Source of the DNA: Streptomyces sp. ST2-7A
Lineage (GTDB): Bacteria > Actinomycetota > Actinomycetes > Streptomycetales > Streptomycetaceae
Assembly (NCBI RefSeq): GCF_021390475.1
Contig: NZ_JAJUWS010000017.1
Coordinates: 1-64,000 of the forward strand
DNA length: 64,000 bases
Direction of reading: 5' to 3'
Part shown: one piece after another, positions 14,738-24,410 of the stretch
How positions within the stretch are numbered: position 1 is the stretch's first letter
Layout: each line of letters starts with the position of its first letter
Position numbers and translations under genes: made by a program
The notes under the pieces: model-generated
The model's database searches: none
Told to the model about the DNA's origin: nothing
The model's input: only the letters and a program-made list of their open reading frames with translations

Positions 14738-15536
14738 CCGAGCGGGCCAGTCGCAGCCGGGCGAGGACCAGCGCGACGGCCGCCAGGCAGCCCATGAAGA
14801 GAAGGTGGTGCTCCGCGCCGCCGTGCATGTGGGTGTGCGAGATCCGCAGCAGCACGGCGGGCACCGAGTACTCGACGATCAGGATCGACACCTCCGTCAT
14901 CGCGTCCGACAGGCCGAGGAACGGTGCCGCCAGGGTCGGCACCAGAACCAGCGCGATCATCAGCGTCACCGTTCCCGCCGAGCCGCGCAGCAGGCAGCCG
15001 AGAGCCAGGGCGACCAGCGCCAGCAGGGTGATGTAGCCGGCGGTGCCCACCACCGCCCACCACCGGGCCCCGGCCGGCACCGGGTCGGCGTTCGAGCCCT
15101 GGTCCCACAGAGTGAAGGCCAACGCCGCCCCCACCGCCACCGCGACCACGGGGAACACCAGCCCGGCGGTGACCACCACCTTCGCGAACAGGATCTCCCC
15201 GCGCCGGGGTCGGGCGATCAGGGTCGATCGGATGGTGCCGTGGGTGTACTCGGAGGTGATCACCAGGGTGCCGAAGACGATCGCCCCGATCTGACCGACC
15301 AGGATGCCGACGTAGCCGGGCAGGGTGGGCGGCACGGAGGCGCTCGAGCCGGGCACGGCGATCAACATCGCGATACCGACGGTCAACAGCAGGACGGCAC
15401 CCAGCGTCCACCTGGTCGAGGAGACCGAGCGCACCCGCACCCACTCGGAGGCGATCGCGCTGCCGGGCCCCACCGGACGGATCGGCAGCGGCGAGACGTA
15501 GGGCGCCGGACCGGGGGCGCGGGTGGGCGTGCTCAT
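14541..15536 (-). CDS. ABC-2 type transporter permease
   Basis: Membrane subunit of the exporter whose ATPase is encoded just upstream. The 331-residue product has about six hydrophobic segments, including TLGAVLLLTVGIAMLIAV, GILVGQIGAIVFGTLVI, TAGLVFPVVAVAVGAALAF, YITLLALVALALGCLL and LMIALVLVPTLAAPFLGL, and the ITSEYTHGTIRSTLIARPRR motif of ABC-2 permeases. ATG at 15536 overlaps the ATPase stop in ATGA, so translation is coupled. After the last helix (near 14760) the frame continues about 70 residues of Arg/Gly/Pro-rich sequence antisense to the gene at 14417; the conserved protein should end near 14750. Confidence 0.88.
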   Translation of the reverse strand: MSTPTRAPGPAPYVSPLPIRPVGPGSAIASEWVRVRSVSSTRWTLGAVLLLTVGIAMLIAVPGSSASVPPTLPGYVGILVGQIGAIVFGTLVITSEYTHGTIRSTLIARPRRGEILFAKVVVTAGLVFPVVAVAVGAALAFTLWDQGSNADPVPAGARWWAVVGTAGYITLLALVALALGCLLRGSAGTVTLMIALVLVPTLAAPFLGLSDAMTEVSILIVEYSVPAVLLRISHTHMHGGAEHHLLFMGCLAAVALVLARLRLARSVSTGVRCGSAERRGPVGPGRPSTRRASAGGPPTRRTAARPPRGGRPARSPGRSRDSGSASRRRHR

Positions 15537-16519
15537 CGGAGGGCTTCCTTCCCGGTCTTCCCGGTCTTCCCGGCGCCGACGGGTGCGGCGCCGGCCCCGG
15601 CGGGGGAACGGTACTCGACCGCGTCCTCGGTCAGCGACAGGTACGCCTCCTCCAGGGAGGCGGTGTGCGGGGAGAGCTCCCACAGCCGGATGTCGGCCCC
15701 GTGGGCCAGATCCGCCACCCGGGACAGCGGCAGCCCGGTCACCCGCAGCGCGCCGTCCGACTCGGCCTCCACCCCGCCGCCGGCTCCCACCAGCACGCGT
15801 GTCAGCCGCCCGGACAGGTCCGCCGGGTCCGGGGGCACCTGCACCCGGGCGAAGCCCTCGGCGTGCCGGGTGACGAAGTCCCGCGCCGGCAGATCGGCCA
15901 ACAGTTCGCCGCGACCGATCACCAGCAGGTGATCGGCGGTCAGGGCCATCTCGCTCATCAGGTGACTGGAGACCAGCACCGCGCGGCCCTCACCGGCCAA
16001 CCGGCGCATCAGCCCCCGCACCCAGTGGATGCCCTCCGGGTCCAGGCCGTTGATCGGCTCGTCGAACAGCAGGTTCGGTGGGTCACCGAGCAGCGCCGCC
16101 GCGATGCCCAACCGCTGCCCCATCCCCAGCGAGAACCCACCGGTCTCCCGGTCGGCGAGGGCGAACAGGCCGACGGTGTCCAGCACCTCGTCCACCCGCC
16201 CGGCGGGCAGGGCGGCCAGTCGGGCCAGGGTCAGCAGATGGTCGCGGGCGGTCCGACCCGGGTGCCGGGCCCCGGCGTCCAGCAGCGCGCCGACGGAGCG
16301 GGCGGCGTTGGGCAGCCGGTGCGCGGGCAGGCCGTCCACCGTGGCGGTCCCGGCGCTCGGGTGGTCCAGGCCGAGGATCATTCGCATCGTGGTGGATTTT
16401 CCGGCGCCGTTGGGGCCGAGGAAGCCGGTGACCCGGCCGGTCTCAACCCGGAAGGAGAGATCGTGCACGGCCGTCACCGGGCCGTATCGCTTGGTCAACC
16501 CTCTGACCTCGACTGTCAC
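15533..16519 (-). CDS. ABC transporter ATP-binding protein (BcrA/DrrA-like)
   Basis: Energises the permease at 14541-15536. The 328-residue product has Walker A GPNGAGKS (about 35-42), the signature FSLGMGQRLGIA, Walker B LLFDEP and the switch His in VSSHLMSEM. The C-terminal 100 residues are the extra domain seen in antibiotic-exporter type ATPases. Start is GTG 16519 with GAGGAG 5 bases upstream. A run GKTGKTGK sits near the C-terminus, encoded by short direct repeats. Export of a toxic compound or lipid is likely but not shown. Confidence 0.92.
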   Translation of the reverse strand: MTVEVRGLTKRYGPVTAVHDLSFRVETGRVTGFLGPNGAGKSTTMRMILGLDHPSAGTATVDGLPAHRLPNAARSVGALLDAGARHPGRTARDHLLTLARLAALPAGRVDEVLDTVGLFALADRETGGFSLGMGQRLGIAAALLGDPPNLLFDEPINGLDPEGIHWVRGLMRRLAGEGRAVLVSSHLMSEMALTADHLLVIGRGELLADLPARDFVTRHAEGFARVQVPPDPADLSGRLTRVLVGAGGGVEAESDGALRVTGLPLSRVADLAHGADIRLWELSPHTASLEEAYLSLTEDAVEYRSPAGAGAAPVGAGKTGKTGKEALR

Positions 16520-16780
16520 ATGGTCTCCTCGGCCGGCGGTCCGTGCCCCGCGGCGCGGGGCGATCCGTGGCCCCGGCGCTCCACGTCCCGGTCGGGACGA
16601 CGCGTGGTGGGGAGGAGCGGGGGCGGGCGGGAGACGGAGGGACGGGGAACGGCCGGTCCATCTCCCCGGTGGCGCCAGGTGATTGTGACAGGCGTTCGGG
16701 TCGGCTGTCCCCGGCCCCGGGGTGCCCGGGCGGCCCCGGCGATCCGGAACGGTGGATCGTCGGGACGGCCGGAAAGGGAG

Positions 16781-16809
16781 AAGCGCCCCGCGCGGGACGC
16801 GGGGCGCTT
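16781..16809 (-). terminator. filP terminator, distal hairpin
   Basis: A perfect 12-bp stem: AAGCGCCCCGCG (16781-16792) and CGCGGGGCGCTT (16798-16809), loop of 5, flanked by A/T pairs that resemble a classical terminator. Confidence 0.8.
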
Positions 16810-16820
16810 CCACCGGGGTG

Positions 16821-16854
16821 ATCCGACCCGCCCCGGTGGGGGCGGTGGTCGGAT
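16821..16854 (-). terminator. filP terminator, proximal nested hairpin
   Basis: ATCCGACC (16821-16828) pairs with GGTCGGAT (16847-16854). Alternatively the inner CCGCCCC (16828-16834) pairs with GGGGCGG (16839-16845). It starts 5 bases after the filP stop. Confidence 0.7.
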
Positions 16855-16858
16855 TGGT

Positions 16859-17806
16859 TCAGCGGGACTGCTGGGCGGGGACGCCCTTGCTCAGACCCTC
16901 GTTGTCGTCGTCGGTGTCGCCGAGCGTGGCGGCGGCCACCTGGGCGCCGGTCAGAGTGGCCAGCATCTCGCGGACGTTGGTCAGCTGGGCGTTGATGCTG
17001 TCGCGGCGGTTGGTCAGCGCCGCCAGCTCCCGCTCGGACTCGCTGCGGACGCGGTCGGCCTTGGCGTTGGCGTCGGCGACGATGTCCTCGGCCTGGCGCT
17101 GGGCGGTCTCCACCGTCTGGCGGGCACGGCGCTCGGCGTCGGTGCGCAGCTTCTCCGCCTCCAGGCGCAGCTGCTCGGCGCGGTGCTCGATCTCCGCGAG
17201 CCGCTTCTCGGCCTTGGCCTGACGGGCGGCCAGGTCCCGCTCGGACTGCTCCCGGCGCTTGGCGAGGTTGGTCTCGAAGTCGGCGGCGGCCTGGGCGGCC
17301 TTGGCGCGGGTGTCCTCGAAGAGGGCGTCCGCCTCCTCCCGCTTGGACTGGGCGGCCTTCTCGGCCTCGGCGCGGGTCGAGGCGGCGTCGTTCTTGGCCT
17401 TCTCGACGATGCGGGTGCCCTCGTCCTCGGCCTTGGCCTTGCGGTCCGCGGCGAAGGTCTCGGCGTTGTTGCGCGCCTGCTGAGCCTGCTTCTCGGCCTC
17501 GCCCAGCCGCTCCTCGGCCGCGCGACGGGCCTCCTCGCGCAGGTCCTTGGCCTCTTCCTCGGCGAGGCGGAGGATCTTCTCCACACGGGCGCCGAGCCCC
17601 GCGTAGGAGGGCTCCGAGTCGGAGATCTGGGCCTGGGCGTTCTGCGTCTCGAGGTGCAACTCCTCGATGCGCTTCTCCAGGGAAGTGATGCGGGCCAGTG
17701 CGCTGTCCCGGTCGGCGACCAGCTTGGCGATCCGGTCGTCCACCTGACCCTTGTCGTAGCCACGCCGCACGAGATCGAAGCCGAAGGGGGAGGAAGTCTC
17801 GCTCAT
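16859..17806 (-). CDS. filP: FilP, intermediate-filament-like coiled-coil protein
   Basis: Forms filaments below the hyphal tip, interacts with DivIVA and Scy, and gives the hypha stiffness. The 315-residue product starts MSETSSPFGFDLVRRGYDKG, the short N-terminal segment seen in FilP and related cellulose-binding-labelled proteins. From about residue 25 to 285 it is continuous coiled coil, rich in Ala, Glu, Arg and Lys with heptad-type spacing and no Pro, and it ends in a flexible acidic tail TLGDTDDDNEGLSKG. Length matches the known protein (about 310). It is transcribed in the same direction as scy but 1.05 kb away, probably from its own promoter. Confidence 0.95.
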   Translation of the reverse strand: MSETSSPFGFDLVRRGYDKGQVDDRIAKLVADRDSALARITSLEKRIEELHLETQNAQAQISDSEPSYAGLGARVEKILRLAEEEAKDLREEARRAAEERLGEAEKQAQQARNNAETFAADRKAKAEDEGTRIVEKAKNDAASTRAEAEKAAQSKREEADALFEDTRAKAAQAAADFETNLAKRREQSERDLAARQAKAEKRLAEIEHRAEQLRLEAEKLRTDAERRARQTVETAQRQAEDIVADANAKADRVRSESERELAALTNRRDSINAQLTNVREMLATLTGAQVAAATLGDTDDDNEGLSKGVPAQQSR

Positions 17807-17896
17807 GGGGTTCCTGTCGAATCAGACGGGTGAGTCGTACGGGGTACCTGTCGGGGTGCGTCCGGCCGGAACACACCCGGAAATGCCCTCGCCCGA

Positions 17897-17926
17897 ATCC
17901 TAGGGGGCAAACCGGCGTGTCTTCGA
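17897..17926 (-). promoter_or_regulatory. Candidate filP promoter
   Basis: On the minus strand, TCGAAG (17926-17921) and TAGGAT (17902-17897) with an 18-base spacer, about 90 bases before the filP ATG. The -10 box is good, the -35 box weak. Confidence 0.4.
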
Positions 17927-18341
17927 GCGGATCCCCCGGTTCTCCGCGCGAGAATGACCGGTCCGGCACGCCTGTCGCGTCATCCGCCGGCCCGATGATG
18001 CCGACCGCCCGTGATCGAACGATCACCCCCTTCGGGCTCTTGACCTGCGGCGACGCTTGGTACGGCGGAGATCGCCCGGGGGTCGTCGGGCGACGCGGGA
18101 TCGTCGTGACGCCCCCGATGGGGGGTGCGGGCGATTTTCGCCGGTTTCCGTGGTCGTTTTCCGGAATCGCTCGTCGGTCCGATGGGGCGTGGTCCCCGAC
18201 CCTCGACGCATATCGGATTCCGGTGGTCATCACCGGCTTTCCGGGCGTCGCGAGTCCCTCGGGAGCCGCCGCGGGATCGGGTCCGAATCGCCGCCCAACC
18301 GCAGTCGGATCGGAATGCAACCCCCGGGCACTCTCAAGCGT

Positions 18342-18370
18342 CTGTGACCGGCCCCGGGCGGCTGTGACCG
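18342..18370. repeat. CTGTGACCG direct repeat, 20-bp spacing
   Basis: CTGTGACCG occurs at 18342-18350 and 18362-18370, two helical turns apart, within the scy-filP spacer. The arrangement suits a response-regulator type site, but no regulator is identified. Confidence 0.5.
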
Positions 18371-18614
18371 TTTCGGGGTCCGACGCGATCGGGGGATGAA
18401 CGGGGGCGATCGGTCCGTCCGCCGGGGCCTTCCGCGGACACCGTCGGCCCCACCGGCGTGCCGGCCGCCGTCCCCGAGCCTCCGGGACCGGGGACGCACC
18501 CCGCCGTACCGTCCCGCTCATCGAGCCACCGGGGCCCCACGACCGTACCCCGGTCGCCGACCTCACCGCCGCCCCGGCGGATCCGTCCTGTCGGCCACAT
18601 CGTGTTCGGCTCGG

Positions 18615-18850
18615 TTCCACCGGGTGTTGTTCCGGCGGCCACGTCCCCCCGGGCGCCGCTTTGACGGGTGCCATCTCGTCGGAGTCCGTTCCACCGGGCA
18701 CGCTTCGTCGGGCGCCGTTCCGCCGGGCCTGTCGCGTCGGCACGCCTCGCCGGGCGTTGTTCCGCCCGGGCCCGGCTCGTCGGGCGCCGTTCCGCCGGGT
18801 ATCGAGCCGTCGGTACGGCACTCGGTGAACGCCCGACGGAACGCCCGACG
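18615..18850. repeat. Degenerate direct repeats downstream of scy
   Basis: A 23-bp word beginning TCGTCGGGCGCCGTTCCG occurs identically at 18705-18727 and 18777-18799, with weaker copies at 18747 and before 18705. The block lies directly after the scy stop and has no coding character in any frame. Confidence 0.6.
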
Positions 18851-18857
18851 AACGCAG

Positions 18858-21800
18858 TCACCCGCCGGAGCGCTTGCCCCCGCCGGCCCCGGCCTTCTTC
18901 GGGCCCTTCGTGCCGGGCGCCTCCAGCCCCAGTGCCTCCAGCACGTCCTGCACCCGGGCGATCTCCGCGTTGATGTCCTCCCGGCGCCGGTTGAGCTTCT
19001 CCAGCTCCCGCCGGCCCTCCTCGACCTTCTCCCGGGTCTCCCGCTCGGCCCGCTCCATGATCTCCTCGGCCCGCTTCAGCAGCTCCGCGCGCTTCGACTC
19101 GGCCTCCTTCAGCAGGGATTCGGCCTTCTTCACCGCCGCGATCCGCAGCGACCCCGCCTCGGAGGCGGCCTCCGAACGGATCCTCTCGGACTCCGTCCGC
19201 GCCTCCTCGCGCTGCTCCTCGGCGGCCCGCACCAGCCGGTCGACCCGCTCGCCGGCCGCCCGGGCCTGCTCCGCCGACTCCCGGCGGGCCCGCTCGTGCA
19301 ACTCCTCCACCTCGGCCTCGGTGCGGGTCCGCAGCTCCTCGCCGCGCTCCCGTATGGCCGTCGCGTCCCGCCGTGCCTCCTCCAGCAGGGTGTCGGCGTC
19401 CCGACGAGCCCGCTCGACCAGCTCCGAGCCCTCCTCCCGGGCCCGGTCGACCAGCCGGGCCGCCTCCGCGCGGGCGGCGCCCACCATGGCGTCGGACTGC
19501 TCCTCGGCCGCGGCGGTGGCGCGCAGCGCCTCCTCCTGCGCCCCGTTCACCAGCTCGTCTGCCTGCTCGGCGGCCTCGGCGCGCCGTCGTGAGGCGTCCG
19601 CGCGGACGGTCTCCCGCACCTCCTCGGCCTCCGTGCGGGCCTTGCCCAGTGCCTCCTCGGCGGCCTCGCGGGTGCGCTGCGCCTCGGCGATCGCCTCGTT
19701 CATTGTCCGCTCGGCGAGGGCGGCCGCGGCTTCCTTCTCCTCGCTCGCCTGTCGCCGCATCCGCGCCACGTCCAGGTCGGCGTCGGCGCGCAGCGCCGCG
19801 ACTTCCCGCTCGGTCTCCTCGCGCAGCCCGGCCACCGAGTCCCGGATCTCCTGCGCCCGCGTCTCCGCCGAGGACACCAGCGACTCCGCGCGCCGCTCGG
19901 CCTCCTCCACGGTCTCGCGCGCCGACGCCAGCAGTTCCTCGCTGCGTTGGTGGGTCTCGGCGCGCTCCCGGTGGGCGGCCTCGCGCGCCTCCTCCAGCAG
20001 CCGGTCGCCCTCGCGCCGCAGCCGTTCGGCCTCCTCGCGGGCGGCGGTCAGCGCCTCGTTCGCCTCCCCGGTGGTGCGCTCGGCGGCGGCGTCGGCGTCC
20101 GCCCGCACCCGGTCGGCGGCCTCGCGCGCCTCCGACCGCACCCGTTCCGCCTCGGCGGCGGCCTCGGCGCGCAGCCGCACGGCCTGCTCGTCCCCCTCGG
20201 CGCGCAGCCGGGCCGCGTCCCCGCTCGCCTCCTCGCGCAGCCGCTCGGCCTCGGTCTCGGCCTGCTGGACGAGGACGCGGTTGCGTTCGGCGGCCTCGGT
20301 GCGCAGCCGGTCCGCCTCGGCGGCGGCCTCGGCGCGCAGCCGCTCGGCCTCGACCCGGGCCTCGCCCAACGCCTCCTCGGCCGCGGTCACCCGCTCCTCG
20401 ACCTCGGTGCGCAGCCGCTCCAACTCCTCGGTGACGCCCTCGCGTTCCGCCCGGACGGCCTCGCGGGCCTCCTCCCGGATCCGGGAGGCCTCCTCCTCGG
20501 CCTCCCGGCCGGCCTCCTCCAGCCGACGGTTGGCCTCCGAGGTCAACTCCTCGGCCTCGGCACGCGCCTTGCGCAGCGTCTCGTCGGCCTGGTTGCGCAG
20601 GTTCCTCGCGCGCTCGATCGCATCGGTGCGCACGCGCTCGCTGTCGGCGCTCGCCGCGCTCCGCGCGCTCTCCGCGTCCTCCTTGGCCTTGGCGAGCAAC
20701 TCCTCCGCCCGCCCGGCGGCCTCTTCGATCTGCCGGGTGGCGTCCCGGCGGGCCTCGGCGCGGATCCGCTCGCCCTCGGAGACGGCCTCGGACCGCAACT
20801 GCCCGGCCTCGCCGCGCAGTCGGCGGGCCTCCTCCTGCAACTCGACCGTCTTGGCACGGTAGTCCTTGGTGTCCGCCTGCGCGGAGCCCCTCAACTGCTC
20901 GGCGACGTCGTGCGCCTCGGCCCGCAGGCGGTCCGCCTCGGCCTCCGCCTCGGCCCGCAGCCGCTCGGCCTCCTCGGACGCGGCCCGGGTGGTGTCGCGG
21001 GCCTCCTCGGCGGCCTTGTTGAGGACCTCCTCGGCCTTGCGCGCGGCCTCCGCGAGCTGGTTGGCCGACTCCTCGGAGGCATGGTTGCGCGCCTCCTCCC
21101 CGGCCTTGGAGAGCATCTCCTCGACCCTGGCGCGGGCGTCCTCGAGTGCCTGCTCGGCCTCGGCCCGGGCCCGCTCGGACTCGGTCGTCGCCTCGGAGAC
21201 CAGCCGGGCGATCTCCGCCCTGGCGGTGGAGGACCGCTGCTGGTACTGGACCTCGGCGGCGTTCCGGCGCTTCTCCGCCTCCTCGGTCGCCTCCGTCAGG
21301 ACCCGCTCGGCCTCCTCGCGCGCGGTCCGATGGGTCGTCTCGGCCTCGCCCAGCCGCTCCTCGGCCTCCCGCAGCGCCCCGGCCGCCAGCTGCCGGGCCT
21401 CCTCGGCCTCGGCCACCGCCTCGGCCCGCAGCCGTTCGGCGCGGGTGGTGGCCTCCTCGGCCTGCGCGCCCGCCGTGGAGAGCAGACGTTCGGCCTCGAC
21501 CCTGGCCCGCCGCAGCAACTGCTCGGCCTCGTCCCGCGCGGCCCGGGCCTCGGCCGTCATCCGGTGACGGGTCTCCTCGGCGAGCCGCTGCGCCTCCGCC
21601 CGGGCCTGCCGGACGGTCTGCTCGGCCTCGGCGCGGGTCTCCTCCATCAGCCGGCGGGCCTGCGACTCGGTGCGGACCCGCAACTGCTCGGCCCAGGCCA
21701 CGTTCTCGGTGACGTGGTTCTCCACGTTCGAGCGGCGCTCGGCCAGCTCGGCGTCCAGGCGCTGACGGCGGGCGACCGCCTCGGCGTGCAGCTCGGACTC

Positions 21801-22130
21801 CAGCCGGCCCCGGCGTTCGGCCTGCTCCTGGAGGATGCGCTGGGTGCGGTCGCGGGCCTCGCGCAGCTCGCGCTCGGCGTCCGCGCGCATCTGATCGGCC
21901 TGGTGCTGCGCGGTGCGCAGCATCTGCTCCACGTGGCCGGTGGGGTCGTAGACGGGGCGCAGCGACAGAGCGCGCCGCGCCTCGTGCAGCTTGGAGCGCA
22001 GGACCTCGATCTGGTAGCCCAGGTCGTCGGCGTGATCGACGGCCTTGTCGCGCTCCTTCTTCAGCCGCTTCATCTCGGCCTCGAACTGCGAGAGCGAGTC
22101 CTCAGCCTCGTTGCGGTCGTAGTCCCGCAC
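18858..22130 (-). CDS. scy: Scy, polarisome coiled-coil scaffold
   Basis: Scy collects DivIVA and FilP at hyphal tips and sets new branch points. From GTG 22130 the product has 1090 residues (the S. coelicolor protein is somewhat over 1300). The N-terminus contains LSQFEAEMKRLKKERDKAVD and LGYQIEVLRSKLHEARRAL, the DivIVA-like start of the family. The rest is almost uninterrupted coiled coil of Ala, Glu and Arg with repeated patterns such as AEAERLR and EEAR at a long period, ending with a GxKGPKKAG basic tail. A second in-frame GTG at 22226 would add 32 residues without a ribosome binding site; I prefer 22130 because known Scy proteins begin with a similar VR-Y motif. The antisense strand also stays open, an artefact of composition. 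Confidence 0.92.
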   Translation of the reverse strand: MRDYDRNEAEDSLSQFEAEMKRLKKERDKAVDHADDLGYQIEVLRSKLHEARRALSLRPVYDPTGHVEQMLRTAQHQADQMRADAERELREARDRTQRILQEQAERRGRLESELHAEAVARRQRLDAELAERRSNVENHVTENVAWAEQLRVRTESQARRLMEETRAEAEQTVRQARAEAQRLAEETRHRMTAEARAARDEAEQLLRRARVEAERLLSTAGAQAEEATTRAERLRAEAVAEAEEARQLAAGALREAEERLGEAETTHRTAREEAERVLTEATEEAEKRRNAAEVQYQQRSSTARAEIARLVSEATTESERARAEAEQALEDARARVEEMLSKAGEEARNHASEESANQLAEAARKAEEVLNKAAEEARDTTRAASEEAERLRAEAEAEADRLRAEAHDVAEQLRGSAQADTKDYRAKTVELQEEARRLRGEAGQLRSEAVSEGERIRAEARRDATRQIEEAAGRAEELLAKAKEDAESARSAASADSERVRTDAIERARNLRNQADETLRKARAEAEELTSEANRRLEEAGREAEEEASRIREEAREAVRAEREGVTEELERLRTEVEERVTAAEEALGEARVEAERLRAEAAAEADRLRTEAAERNRVLVQQAETEAERLREEASGDAARLRAEGDEQAVRLRAEAAAEAERVRSEAREAADRVRADADAAAERTTGEANEALTAAREEAERLRREGDRLLEEAREAAHRERAETHQRSEELLASARETVEEAERRAESLVSSAETRAQEIRDSVAGLREETEREVAALRADADLDVARMRRQASEEKEAAAALAERTMNEAIAEAQRTREAAEEALGKARTEAEEVRETVRADASRRRAEAAEQADELVNGAQEEALRATAAAEEQSDAMVGAARAEAARLVDRAREEGSELVERARRDADTLLEEARRDATAIRERGEELRTRTEAEVEELHERARRESAEQARAAGERVDRLVRAAEEQREEARTESERIRSEAASEAGSLRIAAVKKAESLLKEAESKRAELLKRAEEIMERAERETREKVEEGRRELEKLNRRREDINAEIARVQDVLEALGLEAPGTKGPKKAGAGGGKRSGG

Positions 22131-22350
22131 GGCGCGGTCCCATCCGTCCCCTGATCGTCGTGGAGCCGGTCCGGTCACCACCGGACGCGGGGCGTCGTCG
22201 TGGAAGTCGGACCTTCGGCCGAACACGGGAGCCCGGAGTCACGACGTCGAACGACGCCCCGGGACGACGGAAGACGTCGCCCGGCGATCGGCGTTCGGAT
22301 GTCGGCCCCGTGCCCCGGCTCCGCCACTCTACCGGCCGGCCCGCCCGGCG

Positions 22351-22803
22351 TCAGTGGCCTCCGGATTCGTCCGCCGGAGCGGAAGTGGCCGATGTGACAA
22401 GCTCGGTGAGGACCCCGTGGCAGTCCTTGGGGTGCAGGAAGGTGATGCGCGAGCCCATCGAGCCGCGCCGCGGCTCGTCGTAGAGCACTCGCACCCCGCG
22501 CCCGCCGATGATCCCGGCGGCGCCGTCCACGTCGTCGGTCCCGAAGGCGATGTGGTGCACCCCCTCGCCGTTCTTCGCCAGCCACTTCGCGACGGTGGAG
22601 TCCTCCCGGGTGGGCTCCAGCAGCTGGATCCAGGAGGACCCGCCGTCGTCGGTACCGTTGATCCTGAGCATGGCCTCCCGCACGCCCTGCTCCTCGTTGA
22701 CCTCGGTGTGGAACACCTCGAAGCCGTAGGTGGCCCGGTAGAACTCCACCGTGGCGTCGAGATCCAGACAGGCGATGCCGATGTGATCGATACGCGTCAA
22801 CAT
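22351..22803 (-). CDS. mce: Methylmalonyl-CoA epimerase
   Basis: Interconverts (2R)- and (2S)-methylmalonyl-CoA, linking the B12-dependent mutase to propionyl-CoA carboxylase products and polyketide extender units. The 150-residue protein is a two-module VOC fold. Metal ligands expected from the Propionibacterium enzyme are present with matching spacing: H7, Q60, H84 and E134. Motifs are RIDHIGIACLDLD, GEGVHHIAFGTDD and HPKDCHGVLTELV. Start is ATG 22803. It is divergent from the thiolase at 22939 and upstream of scy on the same strand. Confidence 0.95.
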   Translation of the reverse strand: MLTRIDHIGIACLDLDATVEFYRATYGFEVFHTEVNEEQGVREAMLRINGTDDGGSSWIQLLEPTREDSTVAKWLAKNGEGVHHIAFGTDDVDGAAGIIGGRGVRVLYDEPRRGSMGSRITFLHPKDCHGVLTELVTSATSAPADESGGH

Positions 22804-22938
22804 CTTCCCAGTTCACCCTCCGCGACCGGGGGAGCGCAACGTGCGCACCATCACATGGCGCGCCCGGTGCCCCGATGACATACCGCTCAGTACATTGGCG
22901 TGAACCCTCGTTCACTCCTCATCCGAAGGAGCCGCACC

Positions 22939-24120
22939 ATGACCACCTCCGTGATCGTCGCGGGTGCCCGGACCCCCATGGGTCGTCTCATGGGATCCCT
23001 CAAGAGCTTCTCCGGCGCCGACCTGGGCGGCTTCGCCATCAAGGCCGCCCTCGAACGGGCCGGGATCACCGGCGACCAGGTGCAGTACGTGATCATGGGG
23101 CAGGTCCTCCAGGCGGGAGCGGGGCAGATCCCGGCCCGGCAGGCCGCCGTGAAGGCCGGCATCCCGATGAACGTCCCCGCCCTCACCGTCAACAAGGTGT
23201 GCCTCTCCGGACTCGACGCCATCGCCCTGGCCGACCAGCTCATCCGCGCCGGCGAGTTCGACGTGGTGGTCGCCGGCGGCCAGGAGTCCATGACCAACGC
23301 CCCGCACCTGCTCCCCGGCTCCCGGGCCGGTCACAAGTACGGCGCGATCCAGATGCTCGACGCCATGGCGCACGACGGGCTCACCGACGCCTTCGACAAC
23401 GTCGCCATGGGCGAGTCCACCGAGAAGCACAACACCCGCCTGGGCCTCGGCCGCGAGGAGCAGGACGCCGTCGCCGCCCTCTCCCACCAGCGGGCCGCCG
23501 CCGCGCGGAAGAACGGCCTGTTCGAGGCCGAGATCACCCCGGTGGAGATCCCGCAGCGGCGCGGCGAGCCGGTGGTCTTCTCGGAGGACGAGGGCATCCG
23601 CGGGGACACCACCCCGGAATCCCTGGCCAAGCTGCGGCCCGCCTTCTCGAAGGACGGCACCATCACCGCCGGCTCCGCCTCCCAGATCTCCGACGGAGCC
23701 GCCGCCGTGGTCGTGATGTCGAAGGCGAGGGCCGAGGAGTTGGGCCTGGAGTGGCTGGCCGAGATCGGCGCCCACGGCAACGTCGCCGGCCCCGACAACT
23801 CCCTGCAGTCCCAGCCCTCCAACGCGATCGACCACGCGCTGGGCAAGGAGGGCCTGACCGTCGCCGATCTCGACCTGATCGAGATCAACGAGGCGTTCGC
23901 GGCCGTCGCCGTGCAGTCCATGAAGGACCTCGACGTCCCGCACGACAAGGTCAACGTCAACGGCGGCGCCATCGCGTTGGGCCACCCCATCGGCATGTCC
24001 GGCGCGAGGATCGTGCTGCACCTGGCGCTGGAGCTCAAGCGGCGCGGCGGCGGGGTCGGCGCGGCGGCGCTGTGCGGCGGCGGGGGACAGGGTGACGCCC
24101 TGATCATCCGGGTTCCCTGA
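22939..24120 (+). CDS. Acetyl-CoA C-acetyltransferase (thiolase)
   Basis: Condenses two acetyl-CoA to acetoacetyl-CoA or runs in reverse; it supplies or uses the substrate of the dehydrogenase at 3959. The 393-residue product is a biosynthetic-type thiolase. The nucleophile is C88 in [10 protein letters not shown], and the C-terminal pair is the His in [10 protein letters not shown] and the Cys in [20 protein letters not shown] is also present. AAGGAG lies 7 bases before ATG 22939. A strong terminator follows. Mce, thiolase and MeaB lie next to each other, consistent with shared use in C4/C5 acyl-CoA metabolism. Confidence 0.95.
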   Translation: MTTSVIVAGARTPMGRLMGSLKSFSGADLGGFAIKAALERAGITGDQVQYVIMGQVLQAGAGQIPARQAAVKAGIPMNVPALTVNKVCLSGLDAIALADQLIRAGEFDVVVAGGQESMTNAPHLLPGSRAGHKYGAIQMLDAMAHDGLTDAFDNVAMGESTEKHNTRLGLGREEQDAVAALSHQRAAAARKNGLFEAEITPVEIPQRRGEPVVFSEDEGIRGDTTPESLAKLRPAFSKDGTITAGSASQISDGAAAVVVMSKARAEELGLEWLAEIGAHGNVAGPDNSLQSQPSNAIDHALGKEGLTVADLDLIEINEAFAAVAVQSMKDLDVPHDKVNVNGGAIALGHPIGMSGARIVLHLALELKRRGGGVGAAALCGGGGQGDALIIRVP

Positions 24121-24134
24121 CCCCTTCGGACCAC

Positions 24135-24164
24135 GGGGGTCGGCGCGCGGTCGCGCCGACCCCC
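24135..24164 (+). terminator. Thiolase terminator
   Basis: GGGGGTCGGCGCG (24135-24147) and CGCGCCGACCCCC (24152-24164) form a perfect 13-bp stem with a 4-base loop, 15 bases after the stop. Confidence 0.85.
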
Positions 24165-24410
24165 GATGAACGCCGGTCGGTCCGGGGCGCAGCGGGGAGG
24201 CACGTCCCGGGCCGGCCGGTTCCCGACGCCCGGTACGGTGAGCCGACCGGGCCCGGCCGCCGGTGGCCGCGACCGGGCACCGACATCACGCGAGGGCACG
24301 GCATCGCGGGGAGCCCGCCCCCGCGACGGCACGACACCACACCCCCGTGGCACCGCGAGAGCACACCCCGGCGGCACCACGACACGACACGGCAGGGAGA
24401 GACGGCGACG

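Larger units (their letters stand above)
16520..16858. other. Intergenic region with tandem terminators
   Basis: Downstream of filP and upstream of the ABC ATPase, both on the minus strand. Contains the two hairpins at 16781-16809 and 16821-16854. No gene is supported. Confidence 0.6.
17807..18857. other. 1.05-kb spacer between scy and filP
   Basis: Unusually long for this window. It contains the candidate filP promoter, a CTGTGACCG direct repeat (18342-18370), a CCGGTG/CACCGG hairpin (18220-18236), a patch of lower GC (about 17940-18330) and a degenerate repeat block at about 18615-18850. A 134-codon frame at 17995-18399 has mixed third positions and no ribosome binding site; I do not call it. 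Confidence 0.55.

Noticed and set aside
17995..18399. 134-codon frame in the scy-filP spacer
   Set aside because: Third positions are mixed, no ribosome binding site is present and the composition does not suggest a folded protein.
18874..22154. Long open frames antisense to scy, Ser/Arg- or Leu/Gly-rich
   Set aside because: They mirror the Glu/Ala/Arg coiled-coil codons of scy and have no own start signals.
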